NCBI GenBank assembly: GCA_965199865.1
Contig: CBDATU010000016.1
Span: forward strand, 62,001-126,000
Direction of reading: 5' to 3'
Length of the DNA: 64,000 nt
From: JAPOUP01 sp965199865
GTDB lineage: Bacteria > Pseudomonadota > Alphaproteobacteria > Rhodobacterales > Rhodobacteraceae
Within the stretch, counting starts at the first letter, position 1. Each line of letters opens with the position of its first letter. Shown in pieces: positions 18,584 through 27,368 of this stretch. The position numbers and the translations under genes are program-made. The notes under the pieces are model-generated. The model did no database searches, was not told the DNA's origin, and was given only the letters and a program-made list of their open reading frames with translations.

Positions 18584-20128
18584 ATGATGAATATTAGCAG
18601 ACGTGGACTGCTCAAGACCAGCGCCGCCGCCAGTGTTCTGGCCGCAACCGGCGCTTACGCACAGAACCAGCCAAGTCGGGGCGGCACTCTTCGACTTGGC
18701 CTCGCGGGTGCCAATACCTCTGACAGCTGGGACGGGCGAACCCATTCGGACACCTATATGATCCTTATGGGGCATGGCTGCGTGTTCGACTGTCTCACCG
18801 AAGTCAATGCCGCCGGGGAACTGGTCGGCGAACTCGCCGAAAGCTGGGAAGCCTCACCGGATGCCAAGGTCTGGACCTTTGACCTCCGCCAGGGTGTGAC
18901 CTTTCACAACGGCAAGGCTTTCGGAGCCGATGACGTTATCGCTTCATTGAACATGCATGTGGCGGAAGACTCCAAATCCGCGGCCAAACCCATCGTCTCG
19001 GCCATCACCGAGATGAAGAAGCTTTCCGACCATCAGGTGCAGTTCGTGCTCGCCGCAGGAAACGCTGACTTCCCCTATCTCATGTCAGACTACCACATTC
19101 TGATGTTCCCCGATGGCATGATTGAGGAAGCCATCGCCAACGGCATTGGCACCGGCCTTTATAAGGTCGAGTCGTTCGACCCGGGCGTGCGCACCGTCGT
19201 ATCCCGTGTTGACGGGCATTACAAAGACGGTCGTGCTGGCTGGTTCGACTCCATTGAAGCCATTGCGATCAACGATGCATCGGCCCGGATGAACGCGCTG
19301 ATGACCGGCCAGGTGGATGCGGTGAATCGGGTTGATTACAAGACCGAGCCCTTGATGCGCGCCAACCCGAATGTCGAGATCTTCGAGGTGACAGGCAACC
19401 AGCACTACACCTTCCCGATGCGGGCGGACATGGAGCCGTTCACCGACGTAAATATCCGCAAGGCGCTGAAACATGGGCTCAACCGGCAGGAAATGGTCGA
19501 CAAGATTCTGCTTGGACACGGTGCGGTGGGCAACGACCATCCAATCGGACCGGCAAACCAGTTCTTCCATGCGGAACTGGAGCAGTTGAGCTACGATCCG
19601 GACAAGGCGAAATTCTACCTTAAGGAAGCCGGACTTGACAGCCTCACGGTTGACCTCTCGGCATCAGACGCGGCGTTTGTCGGCGCAATCGACGCTTCTC
19701 TGCTGTACCAGGCTTCGGCCAAGGCGGCGGGCATCGAGATCAACGTGATCCAGGAGCCGGCGGACGGATACTGGTCCAATGTCTGGCTCGTCAAGCCCTG
19801 GTGCGCCTGCTACTGGTCCGGTCGGGCGACAGAGGACTGGATGTTCTCGACCGCGTATGAGTCGGGCGTGCCCTGGAATGACACTCAATGGGAGAACGCA
19901 CGCTTCCAGGAGCTTCTGTTAACGGGCCGTGCCGAACTCGATACGGACAAGCGTCGCCAGATTTACCACGAGATGCAGGAACTCATCTCAACCGAAGGCG
20001 CAACCATCATTCCGATGTACGCCAACTACGTTGACGCGAATTCGACAAAGCTCGCCCATGGCCCCGATATCGGCAATCTTTGGCAGCTGGACGGCAGCCG
20101 AATTGCCGAACGCTGGTGGTTCGCATAG
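18584..20128 (+). CDS. ABC transporter substrate-binding protein (SBP family 5), Tat signal
   Basis: A 514-residue periplasmic solute-binding protein for the importer just upstream. The N-terminus MMNISRRGLLKTSAAAS is a twin-arginine signal with a hydrophobic stretch ending AATGAYAQ, so it is probably exported folded. The mature part has the family-5 signatures GGTLRLGL, ESWEASPDAKVWTFDLRQGV and TFHNGKAFGADDV. A good Shine-Dalgarno (GGAGG) precedes the paired ATGs at 18584/18587. Being last in the operon with a terminator behind it is typical. The ligand cannot be read from sequence. Confidence 0.9.
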   Translation: MMNISRRGLLKTSAAASVLAATGAYAQNQPSRGGTLRLGLAGANTSDSWDGRTHSDTYMILMGHGCVFDCLTEVNAAGELVGELAESWEASPDAKVWTFDLRQGVTFHNGKAFGADDVIASLNMHVAEDSKSAAKPIVSAITEMKKLSDHQVQFVLAAGNADFPYLMSDYHILMFPDGMIEEAIANGIGTGLYKVESFDPGVRTVVSRVDGHYKDGRAGWFDSIEAIAINDASARMNALMTGQVDAVNRVDYKTEPLMRANPNVEIFEVTGNQHYTFPMRADMEPFTDVNIRKALKHGLNRQEMVDKILLGHGAVGNDHPIGPANQFFHAELEQLSYDPDKAKFYLKEAGLDSLTVDLSASDAAFVGAIDASLLYQASAKAAGIEINVIQEPADGYWSNVWLVKPWCACYWSGRATEDWMFSTAYESGVPWNDTQWENARFQELLLTGRAELDTDKRRQIYHEMQELISTEGATIIPMYANYVDANSTKLAHGPDIGNLWQLDGSRIAERWWFA

Positions 20129-20152
20129 GCATATCCTGCCAACATCCGGAAG

Positions 20153-20176
20153 CGCCCTGCCACAGCGGGGCGTTTT
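20153..20176 (+). terminator. Intrinsic terminator of the ABC importer operon
   Basis: CGCCC and GGGCG pair around a 10-base loop, followed by TTTT. It lies 24 bases after the binding-protein stop. Confidence 0.6.
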
Positions 20177-20258
20177 CGTTTCAGGCGTCGGGATTGTCCT
20201 GCACCGGAAGCGGAGTAACGGCAATGAACTGACGACAACGCCGTGAGGAGGACGGAAA

Positions 20259-20873
20259 GTGACTGAACAGGCAGTGATTGAGGAACGGGAAAACGGGCCG
20301 CTGGTGGTTAAGGGACTGGAGAGCTTCATCGGCCCAGACGGCGAAGCACTCGAAGCGAAACCGGTCATGGCGCTCTGCCGCTGTGGCGGTTCGGCCAATA
20401 AACCGTTCTGTGACGGTACGCACCGGAAGATCGGCTTTGAATCCCGGGGTGGCAACCCTGCAGGCAAGGATACATTGCTGTCGTATCGGGGTAAACAGGT
20501 CACCGTGCTTTACAATCCACGCCTCTGTTCGCACGCTGGCGAATGCGGGCGGCTCTCACCGGCAGCCTTTGATCCCAGCCGCAGACCATGGGTGAATCCC
20601 GACGCCGTGTCCGTCCAGGAGATCGAGGAGGTCGTGCGCACCTGTCCTTCGGGAGCCCTTCAGATCGAGGGGCGCGGACATCTGGTGCCGGAAGGCTCAT
20701 CCGTTCGAATTGAGCGGAACGGACCCTACCGCATGGCGGGTGCCAAGCTTGATGCTGGAAGCGCAGGTAAGGGAGCGTCGTCCGAAAAGATGGTGCTTTG
20801 CCGCTGTGGGCTATCGGGGAACAAGCCATGGTGCGACGGCAGCCACAGCGATTCCGGCTGGACAGACGGCTGA
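20259..20873 (+). CDS. Double CDGSH iron-sulfur protein with a central [4Fe-4S]-type domain
   Basis: A 204-residue protein with three cofactor modules. CDGSH-type cluster 1: C40, C42, C51, H55 (CRCGGSANKPFCDGTH). Cluster 2: C181, C183, C192, H196 (CRCGLSGNKPWCDGSH). Both have the 3Cys-1His ligand set of [2Fe-2S] CDGSH domains. Between them, residues about 78-137 carry C90, C96 and C129 (LCSHAGEC then RTCPSGAL), the pattern of the divergent mono-cluster ferredoxin-like domain found beside CDGSH modules. Function is not established; redox or iron-sulfur storage or transfer is the family expectation. It stands 130 bp after the terminator, so it starts a new unit. Confidence 0.85.
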   Translation: MTEQAVIEERENGPLVVKGLESFIGPDGEALEAKPVMALCRCGGSANKPFCDGTHRKIGFESRGGNPAGKDTLLSYRGKQVTVLYNPRLCSHAGECGRLSPAAFDPSRRPWVNPDAVSVQEIEEVVRTCPSGALQIEGRGHLVPEGSSVRIERNGPYRMAGAKLDAGSAGKGASSEKMVLCRCGLSGNKPWCDGSHSDSGWTDG

Positions 20874-20931
20874 TGGCTCCGGTCACCGTACACACTGGCC
20901 AATATGTTCGGAACCTGGCGCTGTCGACGGC

Positions 20932-22371
20932 ATGTCGAGAAGCGGTGCCTTCGGTCGTCACGGAAGCTGGCTCGTGAACAGGGAGGGAAGGAGACTTGAT
21001 CCGCAGGACTGGAATGCCTTCCGTACCGAATTCCATAAGCTCGCGGATATCTGCATAGACCGACTGCAGGCTGCGCGCGATCTGCCATGGCGGCCGAAGC
21101 TGCAGGATATGGCCGAACGGGTCGCATTGGGTCAGGGTGGTGATGTCTTTCGGCGGATGTCTGAAGACATCATGCCTTTCGCCACCGGCAACACCCATCC
21201 CAGGTTTTGGGGATGGGTGCACGGTACGGGCCAGCCCGTCTCGGTCGCTGCCGAGGTGGTCGCCGCGACGATGAATTCCAACCTCGGTGGCCGCGATCAC
21301 GGTGCCATCGAGGTCGAGAAGGCGGTCATTGACTGGGTCCGCGATCTTGCGGACCTGCCCGACACCACATCCGGCCTGTTGACAAGCGGAACCAGTCAGG
21401 CCACGATCATTGCGCTCTGCGCCGCACGCATGCGGATGTTCGGAGAAGTTCGGTCCCGCGGCATCGCTGATCTTCCCCGCATAAGGGTCTATATCGCGGA
21501 GGGTGGTCATTCCTGTGTAGCCAAGGCGCTTGAGGTGATGGGCCACGGTTCGGGTTCCCTGTCCAGGATCGCACTTACCGACGCAGGCCAGATGGATCTC
21601 GACTGCCTTAGTGATGCTGTCGATCTCGATCGATGCGAAGGCTTCCAGCCGCTTGCCGTCGTCGGCACGGTGGGATCGGTAAACACCGGCACGTTTGATC
21701 CTCTGGGCGAACTCGCTGAATTCTGTGCCGAGCGTGACATCTGGCTGCATGCCGACGCTGCCTTCGGATTCTGGACCCTTCTGGCTGATGAGCCATGGCG
21801 GTCGCTGCCGAACGGGATCGGAAGGGCTGACAGCATAGCCACGGACTTTCACAAATGGGTGGGGGTTCCCTATGAATGTGGCGCCTGCCTCATCTCCGAT
21901 GGTGATCTGCATCGCCGCACGTTCTCGTCGCGACCGGAATATCTTGTGGGCCAGCGCGAAGGACTGGCGGGCGGTGACATCTGGTACACGGATTATGGAG
22001 TTGAACTGTCCCGTGGTTTCAGGGCGCTGAAAGTCTGGGCAGCCGTCGAAGCTCTGGGCACAGAGGCTCTCGGCGCGTCCATCACCGACAATTGCCGCCA
22101 GGCCGAGCTGATGGGATGCCTTGCCGAACGATCCGACTGGCTTGACCTCGCCCACCCGGTGGTCTCAAATCTCTGCTGCTTCACGCCCCGGCGTGGGAAA
22201 TCCGCCGACATCGCCGCGAAGCTGCAGTTAAGTGGGGAAGCGGTGTTCTCGACAACGGTGATCAATGAAAAGGACTGCCTTCGTGCGGCGATCGTGAACC
22301 ATCGAACGACCAGCGATGATGTCCGTGCCGCGATCAGGGCAGTCGAGCGTGAGGTCATCGCTTCAGGGTGA
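20932..22371 (+). CDS. PLP-dependent group II decarboxylase family protein
   Basis: A 479-residue fold-type I PLP enzyme. The cofactor lysine is K308 in ATDFHKWVGVPYE, preceded by the Asp of LHADAAFG that contacts the pyridine nitrogen, with LLTSGTSQATI as the phosphate-binding loop. These place it in the aromatic-amino-acid/glutamate decarboxylase group (Pyridoxal_deC). The substrate cannot be named. The ATG at 20932 (MSRSGAFGRHGSW) is the best start; the frame is open into the preceding gene without protein-like sequence. It lies 58 bases behind the CDGSH gene and may be co-transcribed. Confidence 0.8.
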   Translation: MSRSGAFGRHGSWLVNREGRRLDPQDWNAFRTEFHKLADICIDRLQAARDLPWRPKLQDMAERVALGQGGDVFRRMSEDIMPFATGNTHPRFWGWVHGTGQPVSVAAEVVAATMNSNLGGRDHGAIEVEKAVIDWVRDLADLPDTTSGLLTSGTSQATIIALCAARMRMFGEVRSRGIADLPRIRVYIAEGGHSCVAKALEVMGHGSGSLSRIALTDAGQMDLDCLSDAVDLDRCEGFQPLAVVGTVGSVNTGTFDPLGELAEFCAERDIWLHADAAFGFWTLLADEPWRSLPNGIGRADSIATDFHKWVGVPYECGACLISDGDLHRRTFSSRPEYLVGQREGLAGGDIWYTDYGVELSRGFRALKVWAAVEALGTEALGASITDNCRQAELMGCLAERSDWLDLAHPVVSNLCCFTPRRGKSADIAAKLQLSGEAVFSTTVINEKDCLRAAIVNHRTTSDDVRAAIRAVEREVIASG

Positions 22372-22414
22372 GGGTTCATTCGCACTATCGTAAACCAGTT
22401 CTACTACTGGAGCG

Positions 22415-22606
22415 TTGTTGGCTTCCGGAATGTTCCTGATTCAGACAGACAGAAGTGACCCAGCACTGCGCGATGTCGCCATAGACCGAATGTCTGATGG
22501 CCTTCGGAAACTCGGAATTCCAGCTCCGTTACTGACGCCCGAAGGCCAGGTTCATTGGCAAAACATGTTGGCTCATATGTTTTTCACTTCCCCCGTTCCA
22601 CCCTGA
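22415..22606 (+). CDS. Short hypothetical ORF cut short at the IS30 left end
   Basis: A 63-residue frame (MLASGMFLIQTDRSDPA...) ending two bases inside the presumed left end of the IS30-type element. Its composition is protein-like (RMSDGLRKLGIPAPLLTPEG), so it may be the start of a gene truncated by the insertion. I do not recognise the family. It could be chance. Confidence 0.3.
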   Translation: MLASGMFLIQTDRSDPALRDVAIDRMSDGLRKLGIPAPLLTPEGQVHWQNMLAHMFFTSPVPP

Positions 22607-23676
22607 AGTGCAACACTTTCAGTAGCGGGTTTCTCCCGGGTCGGCGCAGCATGTTGCGAATCGGCCAGGCAGCGGCGACAGTCCCGGTGAGTTGAGAACC
22701 GGAGACCGCCATGCCAAAGGGCTACCACCACCTGACCCAGCCCGAAAGATGCCAGATATACGCCCTGAGGAAAAGCGGGCTTTCGCAGGGAGCGGTCGCC
22801 CGGCAGCTCGGGCGTTGCCGCTCGGTGATATCGCGGGAGATACGTCGCAACAGCGGGGAACGGGGCTACCGGCACGCCCAGGCGCAGCGGAAGGCGGAGG
22901 AGCGACGGCGTGCGGCGTCATCGGTTCCGAGGAAACTGACGCCGGAGCGCTGGGCGAAGGTCACGGAGAGGCTGGAAGAGGGCTGGAGCCCGGAACAGAT
23001 TTCCGGCCGGCTGCGGCTGGAGGACCCGGGGATGGCGGGCAGGCAGCGGATTTACGACCGCATCAGGGCCGACCGCGGGAACGGCGGCGGGCTCTGGAAG
23101 CACCTCCGGCGGCGTGGAAAGAAGCCGAACTGGAAGGGCGGCCGCCACTCGGGCCGGGGTCACATCCCCGGCCGGGTGGACATCTCCGGGCGCCCGCAGG
23201 AGGTGGAGGCGAAGGAGCGCGTCGGCGACTGGGAGGCGGACACGGTGATCGGAAAGGCGCATGGCGGCGCGGTGGTGTCCCTTGTGGACCGGGCCTCGAA
23301 ATACACGCTTCTCCAGAGGGTTGACCGCCGGAAAGCGGATGTGGTCGGGAAAGCGATGGTCGACATGCTCGGTTCGCTCGACGCTCCGGTGCACACGATC
23401 ACCGCCGACAACGGCAAGGAGTTCGCCGGTCACGCGGCGGTGGCGAAGGCGCTGGAAGCGGCCTTTTTCCTCGCCCGCCCGTACCACTCCTGGGAGCGGG
23501 GGCTGAACGAACACACGAACGGGCTGCTGCGCGAGTATCTGCCGAAGGGCACGGACTTCCGTACGGTGACGGACAGGGAGGTCCGGGAGGTGCAGGACAT
23601 CCTGAACGCGCGTCCGCGCAGGTCCCTCGGCTACCTCACACCGGCGGAGGCGCTGCGGCGGGCCCGGCCTCCCTGA
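22604..23676 (+). mobile_element. IS30-family element, left end to transposase; right end not found
   Basis: The left side begins with a terminal-repeat-like TGAAGTGCAACACTTTCAG at 22604-22622, about 105 bp before the transposase. No inverted copy (a GTGTTGCACTTCA-like string) can be found between the transposase stop and 24143, so the right end is either lost or too diverged to see by eye. Long palindromes follow instead. Confidence 0.6.
22711..23676 (+). CDS. IS30-family transposase
   Basis: A 321-residue DDE transposase. The N-terminus has the IS30 helix-turn-helix (HHLTQPERCQIYALRKSGLS, then IAR-type QLGRCRSVISREIRRN). The catalytic triad is visible as D177 in GDWEADTVIG, D233 in ITADNGKEF and E267 in SWERGLNEHTNG, with the C-terminal LNARPRRSLGYLTPAEAL signature. 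The frame is intact and of normal length, so the enzyme may be active even though one element end is missing. Confidence 0.93.
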   Translation: MPKGYHHLTQPERCQIYALRKSGLSQGAVARQLGRCRSVISREIRRNSGERGYRHAQAQRKAEERRRAASSVPRKLTPERWAKVTERLEEGWSPEQISGRLRLEDPGMAGRQRIYDRIRADRGNGGGLWKHLRRRGKKPNWKGGRHSGRGHIPGRVDISGRPQEVEAKERVGDWEADTVIGKAHGGAVVSLVDRASKYTLLQRVDRRKADVVGKAMVDMLGSLDAPVHTITADNGKEFAGHAAVAKALEAAFFLARPYHSWERGLNEHTNGLLREYLPKGTDFRTVTDREVREVQDILNARPRRSLGYLTPAEALRRARPP

Positions 23677-23715
23677 GCCGACCGTTCCGTCGGTCGGCGG
23701 GGAAAAGGCAGGCCA

Positions 23716-23780
23716 CCAGGCGCGGCCCCCGGGGCGATGGTCGGGCTCCGCCCTCCCTTCGCCCCGGGGGCCGCGCCTGG
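23716..23780. repeat. 22-bp perfect GC-rich inverted repeat after the IS30 transposase
   Basis: The arm at 23716-23737 begins CCAGGCGCGG and ends CGGGGCGA. The arm at 23759-23780 is its exact reverse complement, with a 21-base loop. A smaller palindrome, CCGACCGTTCCGTCGGTCGG, sits just before it at the transposase stop. Such a stable structure could block read-through or be a folding end of a mobile element. Confidence 0.85.
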
Positions 23781-23892
23781 CCGGCGGAAGGCCCTTGCGG
23801 TGCCGGAAGGGCGGGATTACGCTCCGATCCACGGGACTTTCGCCGTCCTGGACGCCGGATCGGGTGGCCTGGGGACGGAATCCGCCACCATA

Positions 23893-23962
23893 CGGCCCTT
23901 TCCGGGGCGTTCCCTGCGCGTGGGCTCCGCCCCCCGCTGCGGAAACGCCCCGGAAAGGGCCG
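23893..23962. repeat. Second long GC-rich imperfect palindrome
   Basis: CGGCCCTTTCCGGGGCGT around 23893-23910 pairs with ACGCCCCGGAAAGGGCCG around 23945-23962. A single extra A in the right arm breaks the outer stem. It lies about 110 bases from the first palindrome. No gene is recognised between 23677 and 24142. Confidence 0.75.
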
Positions 23963-24142
23963 GGCGTTGCGCTTCGGACTGGAAGTGGGGCTTTCATTCT
24001 GAATAATGGTACAATCGTGCTGAAATACGGCCGGAATTGCGGAAAGAAAAAGTCCAAAAGCGATAGCCCTAATTGGGTGGGTACAATGGGCTGACACAGC
24101 TGGAGACGGAATTTGGGAACATCTGCCTTACGATAGGGCAGC

Positions 24143-24712
24143 ATGGGAGACATGACAGATATTTCACTCGGCCGACGGCTGGTTTACGCGTTGGCTTCCG
24201 TGGCCCTATGGTGGTTATGCTATAGTGCTTTGGAATGGTCCTTTGACGTCCTGGATTTCATCCCGTATTATGGCACGGGAGGCATCTTTGCTGCCCTGGT
24301 GCTGTGTCCATATCTTTCCAAAGCCACACCACACCGTGGCTGGCGTGCCCTAGTACTCATTCTCGCCAGTAGCGCCTGCTATTGGTGTTCCGTTCAGTTC
24401 GCCACCCGGAGCCACGAGACGCTGGGCTTTATTGGTGCGACAGCGGTAGCTGGTGCCGCGGCTGCACTGTTCGTCCATCTTGCCACCAACTTCATCGCCC
24501 GGCTGCGCATCCTCGCGCCGCACCTGCTGCTGTTGACGGCAGCTGGCGGTGCGGCTGGCGGTGCGCTCGTCGGCGTCTCCTTGGAGTATAACTTGGGCAT
24601 AGCAGTCAACCAAGCCTCATTTTTGCTGCCCGGCCATCTTGCCTGGCAACTGCTTACCTGCCTGACCCTTCACCACGCCTACAGTTCGACCGTTCGCCAC
24701 GACCTGACCTGA
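24143..24712 (+). CDS. Hypothetical multi-pass membrane protein
   Basis: A 189-residue protein with five or six hydrophobic segments: LVYALASVALWWLCYSAL, YGTGGIFAALVLCPYL, RALVLILASSACYWCSV, TAVAGAAAALFVHLAT, LLLLTAAGGAAGGALVG and LLPGHLAWQLLTCLTL. No catalytic motif or family is recognised. ATG codons at 24143 and 24152 are both usable. It sits alone between two IS elements and looks less GC-rich than its flanks, so it may have arrived as cargo. Confidence 0.6.
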   Translation: MGDMTDISLGRRLVYALASVALWWLCYSALEWSFDVLDFIPYYGTGGIFAALVLCPYLSKATPHRGWRALVLILASSACYWCSVQFATRSHETLGFIGATAVAGAAAALFVHLATNFIARLRILAPHLLLLTAAGGAAGGALVGVSLEYNLGIAVNQASFLLPGHLAWQLLTCLTLHHAYSSTVRHDLT

Positions 24713-24933
24713 AAACCGGACACGGGCGCGATTCAGATCGGTTTTTCATGCGGCGACCTTCATTTCGCCTGCTGTGGCTTTCCACTCGAAGAACCCGTTG
24801 ATCCGCCTGTTGCGCTCGCAGCATCTGATCGCCTTGTTCCCGTTTACCCCCTCGACCGGAAGCACCCCAGGCAATCAACAACCTTCCCGTGAAGCTGCTC
24901 GTATTCCTCCAATTCCGCCACCTGACCCGCCCC
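24713..24933. other. Gap left of the first DruA-IS4 element
   Basis: About 220 bp with no gene I can name. On the minus strand a short frame ends INGFFEWKATAGEMKVAA then a stop near 24749, which looks like the tail of a lost protein, possibly from another IS. Confidence 0.3.
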
Positions 24934-24989
24934 GGGCATGTCACTATATATTAGTTGATTCCATAGGTCGCCCGTGCTACCTGATTCGC

Positions 24990-25760
24990 ATGCAGGTCGG
25001 GATGCGCCATTTCGGGGAGGAAACGGTCGGGTGGCTGAGGTCCGCGGCGGCGGCGGGAGCCGGACGGCGCAGTCTGGCGGCGGGGCTGTGCGAGCGCGAG
25101 GACTGGACCAACGCCGCCGGAGCGCCGTGCCTCGCTTCCGCCCGGCTGGCCCTGCCGAAGATCGCGGAGCGCTACGGCATCACCCTGCCGCAGGCCGGAT
25201 CGCCGGTGGCTCCCGGCCAGCCGCTGCCGGAGCATCCCGACGTCCGGTTCTCCGGCACGCTCGCGGAGCTCGGCGGTGTCGGGCTGGAGATGGCGGAGAC
25301 GGCGGAGCAGCGGCGCGCCCTGCGGGGGATGATGGAGAGCCACCATCCCCGGGGCGACCCGTCCAATCCCGGCGCTCTCCTCTTCTACTGGATCAGCAGC
25401 GAACGCCTGGGGCGCGTCGGCGGGCTCTGCTTTCACGCGGCCAACTGGCACCAGAGGGCACGGGACGCCTACATCGGCTGGAGCGGCCGGGAGCGGATGG
25501 CGAAGCTGGGGCTGCTGGTGCAGAACTCCAGGTTCCTGATCCTGCCAGGCGTGGAGGTCCCGCACCTGGCCAGCCACGTTCTGGGGCTGGCGGCGCGGCG
25601 GCTTCCCGATGACTGGGAGAGGCTGCACGGCGTCCGTCCGGCGATGGCCTTCACCTATGTCGGCGCGGAGCGCCCGGGCACGGCCTACGCGGCGGCCGGA
25701 TGGGAGTTCGCCGGGACCACCTCCGGCCATCCTCCCGGCCACCGCCGGGAGGGAGCGTAG
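24990..25760 (+). CDS. DruA-like (DUF4338) protein of an IS4 element, ends at an in-frame amber
   Basis: A 256-residue protein with the DUF4338 pattern: YWISSERLGRVGGLCFHAA, then RARDAYIGWSGRERM, NSRFLILPGVEVPHLASHVL, LPDDWERLHGVRPAM and a GTTSG near the end. DUF4338 is the family of DruA, the hallmark protein of the Druantia anti-phage system. The likely start is the ATG at 24990 (MQVGMRHFGEETVGW); the frame is open to 24774, outside the element end. It stops at TAG 25758-25760, and the transposase resumes in the same frame. In the element at 58.5-60.9 kb the same two domains are one protein, so this stop either splits or disables a fusion. Confidence 0.75.
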   Translation: MQVGMRHFGEETVGWLRSAAAAGAGRRSLAAGLCEREDWTNAAGAPCLASARLALPKIAERYGITLPQAGSPVAPGQPLPEHPDVRFSGTLAELGGVGLEMAETAEQRRALRGMMESHHPRGDPSNPGALLFYWISSERLGRVGGLCFHAANWHQRARDAYIGWSGRERMAKLGLLVQNSRFLILPGVEVPHLASHVLGLAARRLPDDWERLHGVRPAMAFTYVGAERPGTAYAAAGWEFAGTTSGHPPGHRREGA

Positions 25761-25775
25761 GCCTGCGGCGTCTGG

Positions 25776-27368
25776 ATGAGGCCGCTGGATCCGGACTGGC
25801 GCGACCGCATGTGCCGCGGGCCGGAGACGCCGCGCTGGCTGGGCCCGGCCCCGGCGATCCCGGAGGACGCCGACTGGGCGGACCTGGAGTTCGGGCTGTG
25901 CGGCCATCCCGACGGACGGGTGCGCAGCCGGATCCTGGCCATGGGGAGGGCCTGGGAGACCCGGCCCGGTGAGCCGGTCGCCGTTGTCTTCGCCGGAAAA
26001 AAGGATCAGGGTGCGGCCTACAGGCTGCTTTCCAACCCCAGGGTGAGCATGGACGACATCATCGAGAGCCACCGCATGGCCACGCTCCAGCGCTGCCGGG
26101 CGGAGACGGAGGTCCTGGCCATCCAGGACACCACGATGCTGGACTTTTCCGGCCTGAAGGGCTCCACGGGCGGTCTGGCGAAGCTCGGCGGCGGCGGATC
26201 GGGCAGCGTCGGCATCCCGGCGCACGTGACGCTGGCGGTGTCGGCCTCCGGCCGCGGCCTCGGGGTGCTGGCCATCGACGCCAGCTTCCGGGAGGGCGTC
26301 ACCGTGAAGGCCGACCGCAGGCGCGGAGGCACGGGGCGGGCGGAGACGGAACCGGACAGGGCGGCGGAGACGGAGACGCCCGACGGTGGCAGCGAGAGCC
26401 GCCGCTGGCTGGAGAGCCTGGCCCTGGCGCAGGAGGTCGGGAGGACCAGCCCTGGAACCCGGATGGTCACCGTCTGCGACCGCGAGGGCGACATATGGGA
26501 CATGTTCGAGGCCCAGGCGGAGGACCCCGCCGCGGCCGGGCTGCTGGTGCGCTCCAGCGCCTCGACCCGCCGCTCCGTCATCGCCGGCGGTGAGGTGGTG
26601 GACCTCATGGAGCACGTCTCCGGGCTGCCCGCCGCCGGGACGCGCGTCGTCCACGTCGCGGCGCGCGGCGGGATCACCGGGTCGCGTGGGCGGAAGGCCG
26701 TGAGGGCCCGCCCGGCGCGGACCGCGGAGACGGAGATCCGCGTCGCACGCGTCGAGCTGAAGGCCCCCGGACGGAGCCGCCAGACCCTGCCGGTCACCGC
26801 GGTGCTCGCCAGCGAGACCACCACGCCGCCGAAGGGCGGCCGGCGGCTGTCCTGGCTGCTGCTGTCCAGCGACGCGAAGCCCGACCTCCAGGGCGCCATC
26901 GACACCGTCAGGCGGTACGAAAGAAGATGGACCATCGAGGAATATTTCAGGACCCTGAAACAGTGCACCCGCATCGAGGACCGCCAGCTCGACGAGGCCG
27001 ACGACCTCCGGTGCTGCCTCGCCTTCGACGCCGTCACCGCATGGCGCGTGTTCGACATCCAGCGCGCCGCGAAGGCCGAGCCCGACCGGCCCGCCCTTGA
27101 TTTCCTGGACGAGGACGAGCTCACCGCCCTCTGGATCGGACTGGAGGATTACGGCTTCAGGGACGCCCGGGCCCCGCCCTTCGACGGCTTCACCATCCGC
27201 GAGGCCGCCATCGACATCGGCCGCTACGTCGGCTTCATCCCCTCGAAACGCCAGCCCCTGCCGGGGACGCAGAAAATGTGGAAAGGCATGAAATACCTCC
27301 TCCAGGCAACCGCATTCTACAGGGCCTTCAGAAGCCGGGGCCCGCTCAGGGAGTCAACAGTGCTATAG
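25776..27368 (+). CDS. IS4-family DDE transposase, N-terminus cut off by the amber codon
   Basis: A 530-residue frame. It begins with a Tn5-type DNA-binding segment (WADLEFGLCGHPDGRVRSRIL, AYRLLSNPRVSMDDIIESH), then the RNase H-like core with D in AIQDTTMLDFS and D in VCDREGDIWD. The IS4 signature Y-2-R-3-E-6-K is present as YERRWTIEEYFRTLK. The frame upstream is open back to the TAG at 25758. The first ATG at 25776 lacks an obvious ribosome binding site, so it may depend on read-through or re-initiation after the DruA-like gene. Confidence 0.88.
   Translation: MRPLDPDWRDRMCRGPETPRWLGPAPAIPEDADWADLEFGLCGHPDGRVRSRILAMGRAWETRPGEPVAVVFAGKKDQGAAYRLLSNPRVSMDDIIESHRMATLQRCRAETEVLAIQDTTMLDFSGLKGSTGGLAKLGGGGSGSVGIPAHVTLAVSASGRGLGVLAIDASFREGVTVKADRRRGGTGRAETEPDRAAETETPDGGSESRRWLESLALAQEVGRTSPGTRMVTVCDREGDIWDMFEAQAEDPAAAGLLVRSSASTRRSVIAGGEVVDLMEHVSGLPAAGTRVVHVAARGGITGSRGRKAVRARPARTAETEIRVARVELKAPGRSRQTLPVTAVLASETTTPPKGGRRLSWLLLSSDAKPDLQGAIDTVRRYERRWTIEEYFRTLKQCTRIEDRQLDEADDLRCCLAFDAVTAWRVFDIQRAAKAEPDRPALDFLDEDELTALWIGLEDYGFRDARAPPFDGFTIREAAIDIGRYVGFIPSKRQPLPGTQKMWKGMKYLLQATAFYRAFRSRGPLRESTVL

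Noticed and set aside
20500..22155. 551-residue frame on the minus strand over the CDGSH and decarboxylase genes
   Set aside because: The plus-strand genes have catalytic motifs; the minus frame has none.
22918..24153. 411-residue frame on the minus strand over the IS30 transposase
   Set aside because: Antisense shadow of a high-GC gene; composition dominated by Arg, Gly and Pro with no domain.
24951..26654. 567-residue frame on the minus strand over the split IS4 element
   Set aside because: Antisense shadow of the DruA-like and transposase frames, which have clear motifs.
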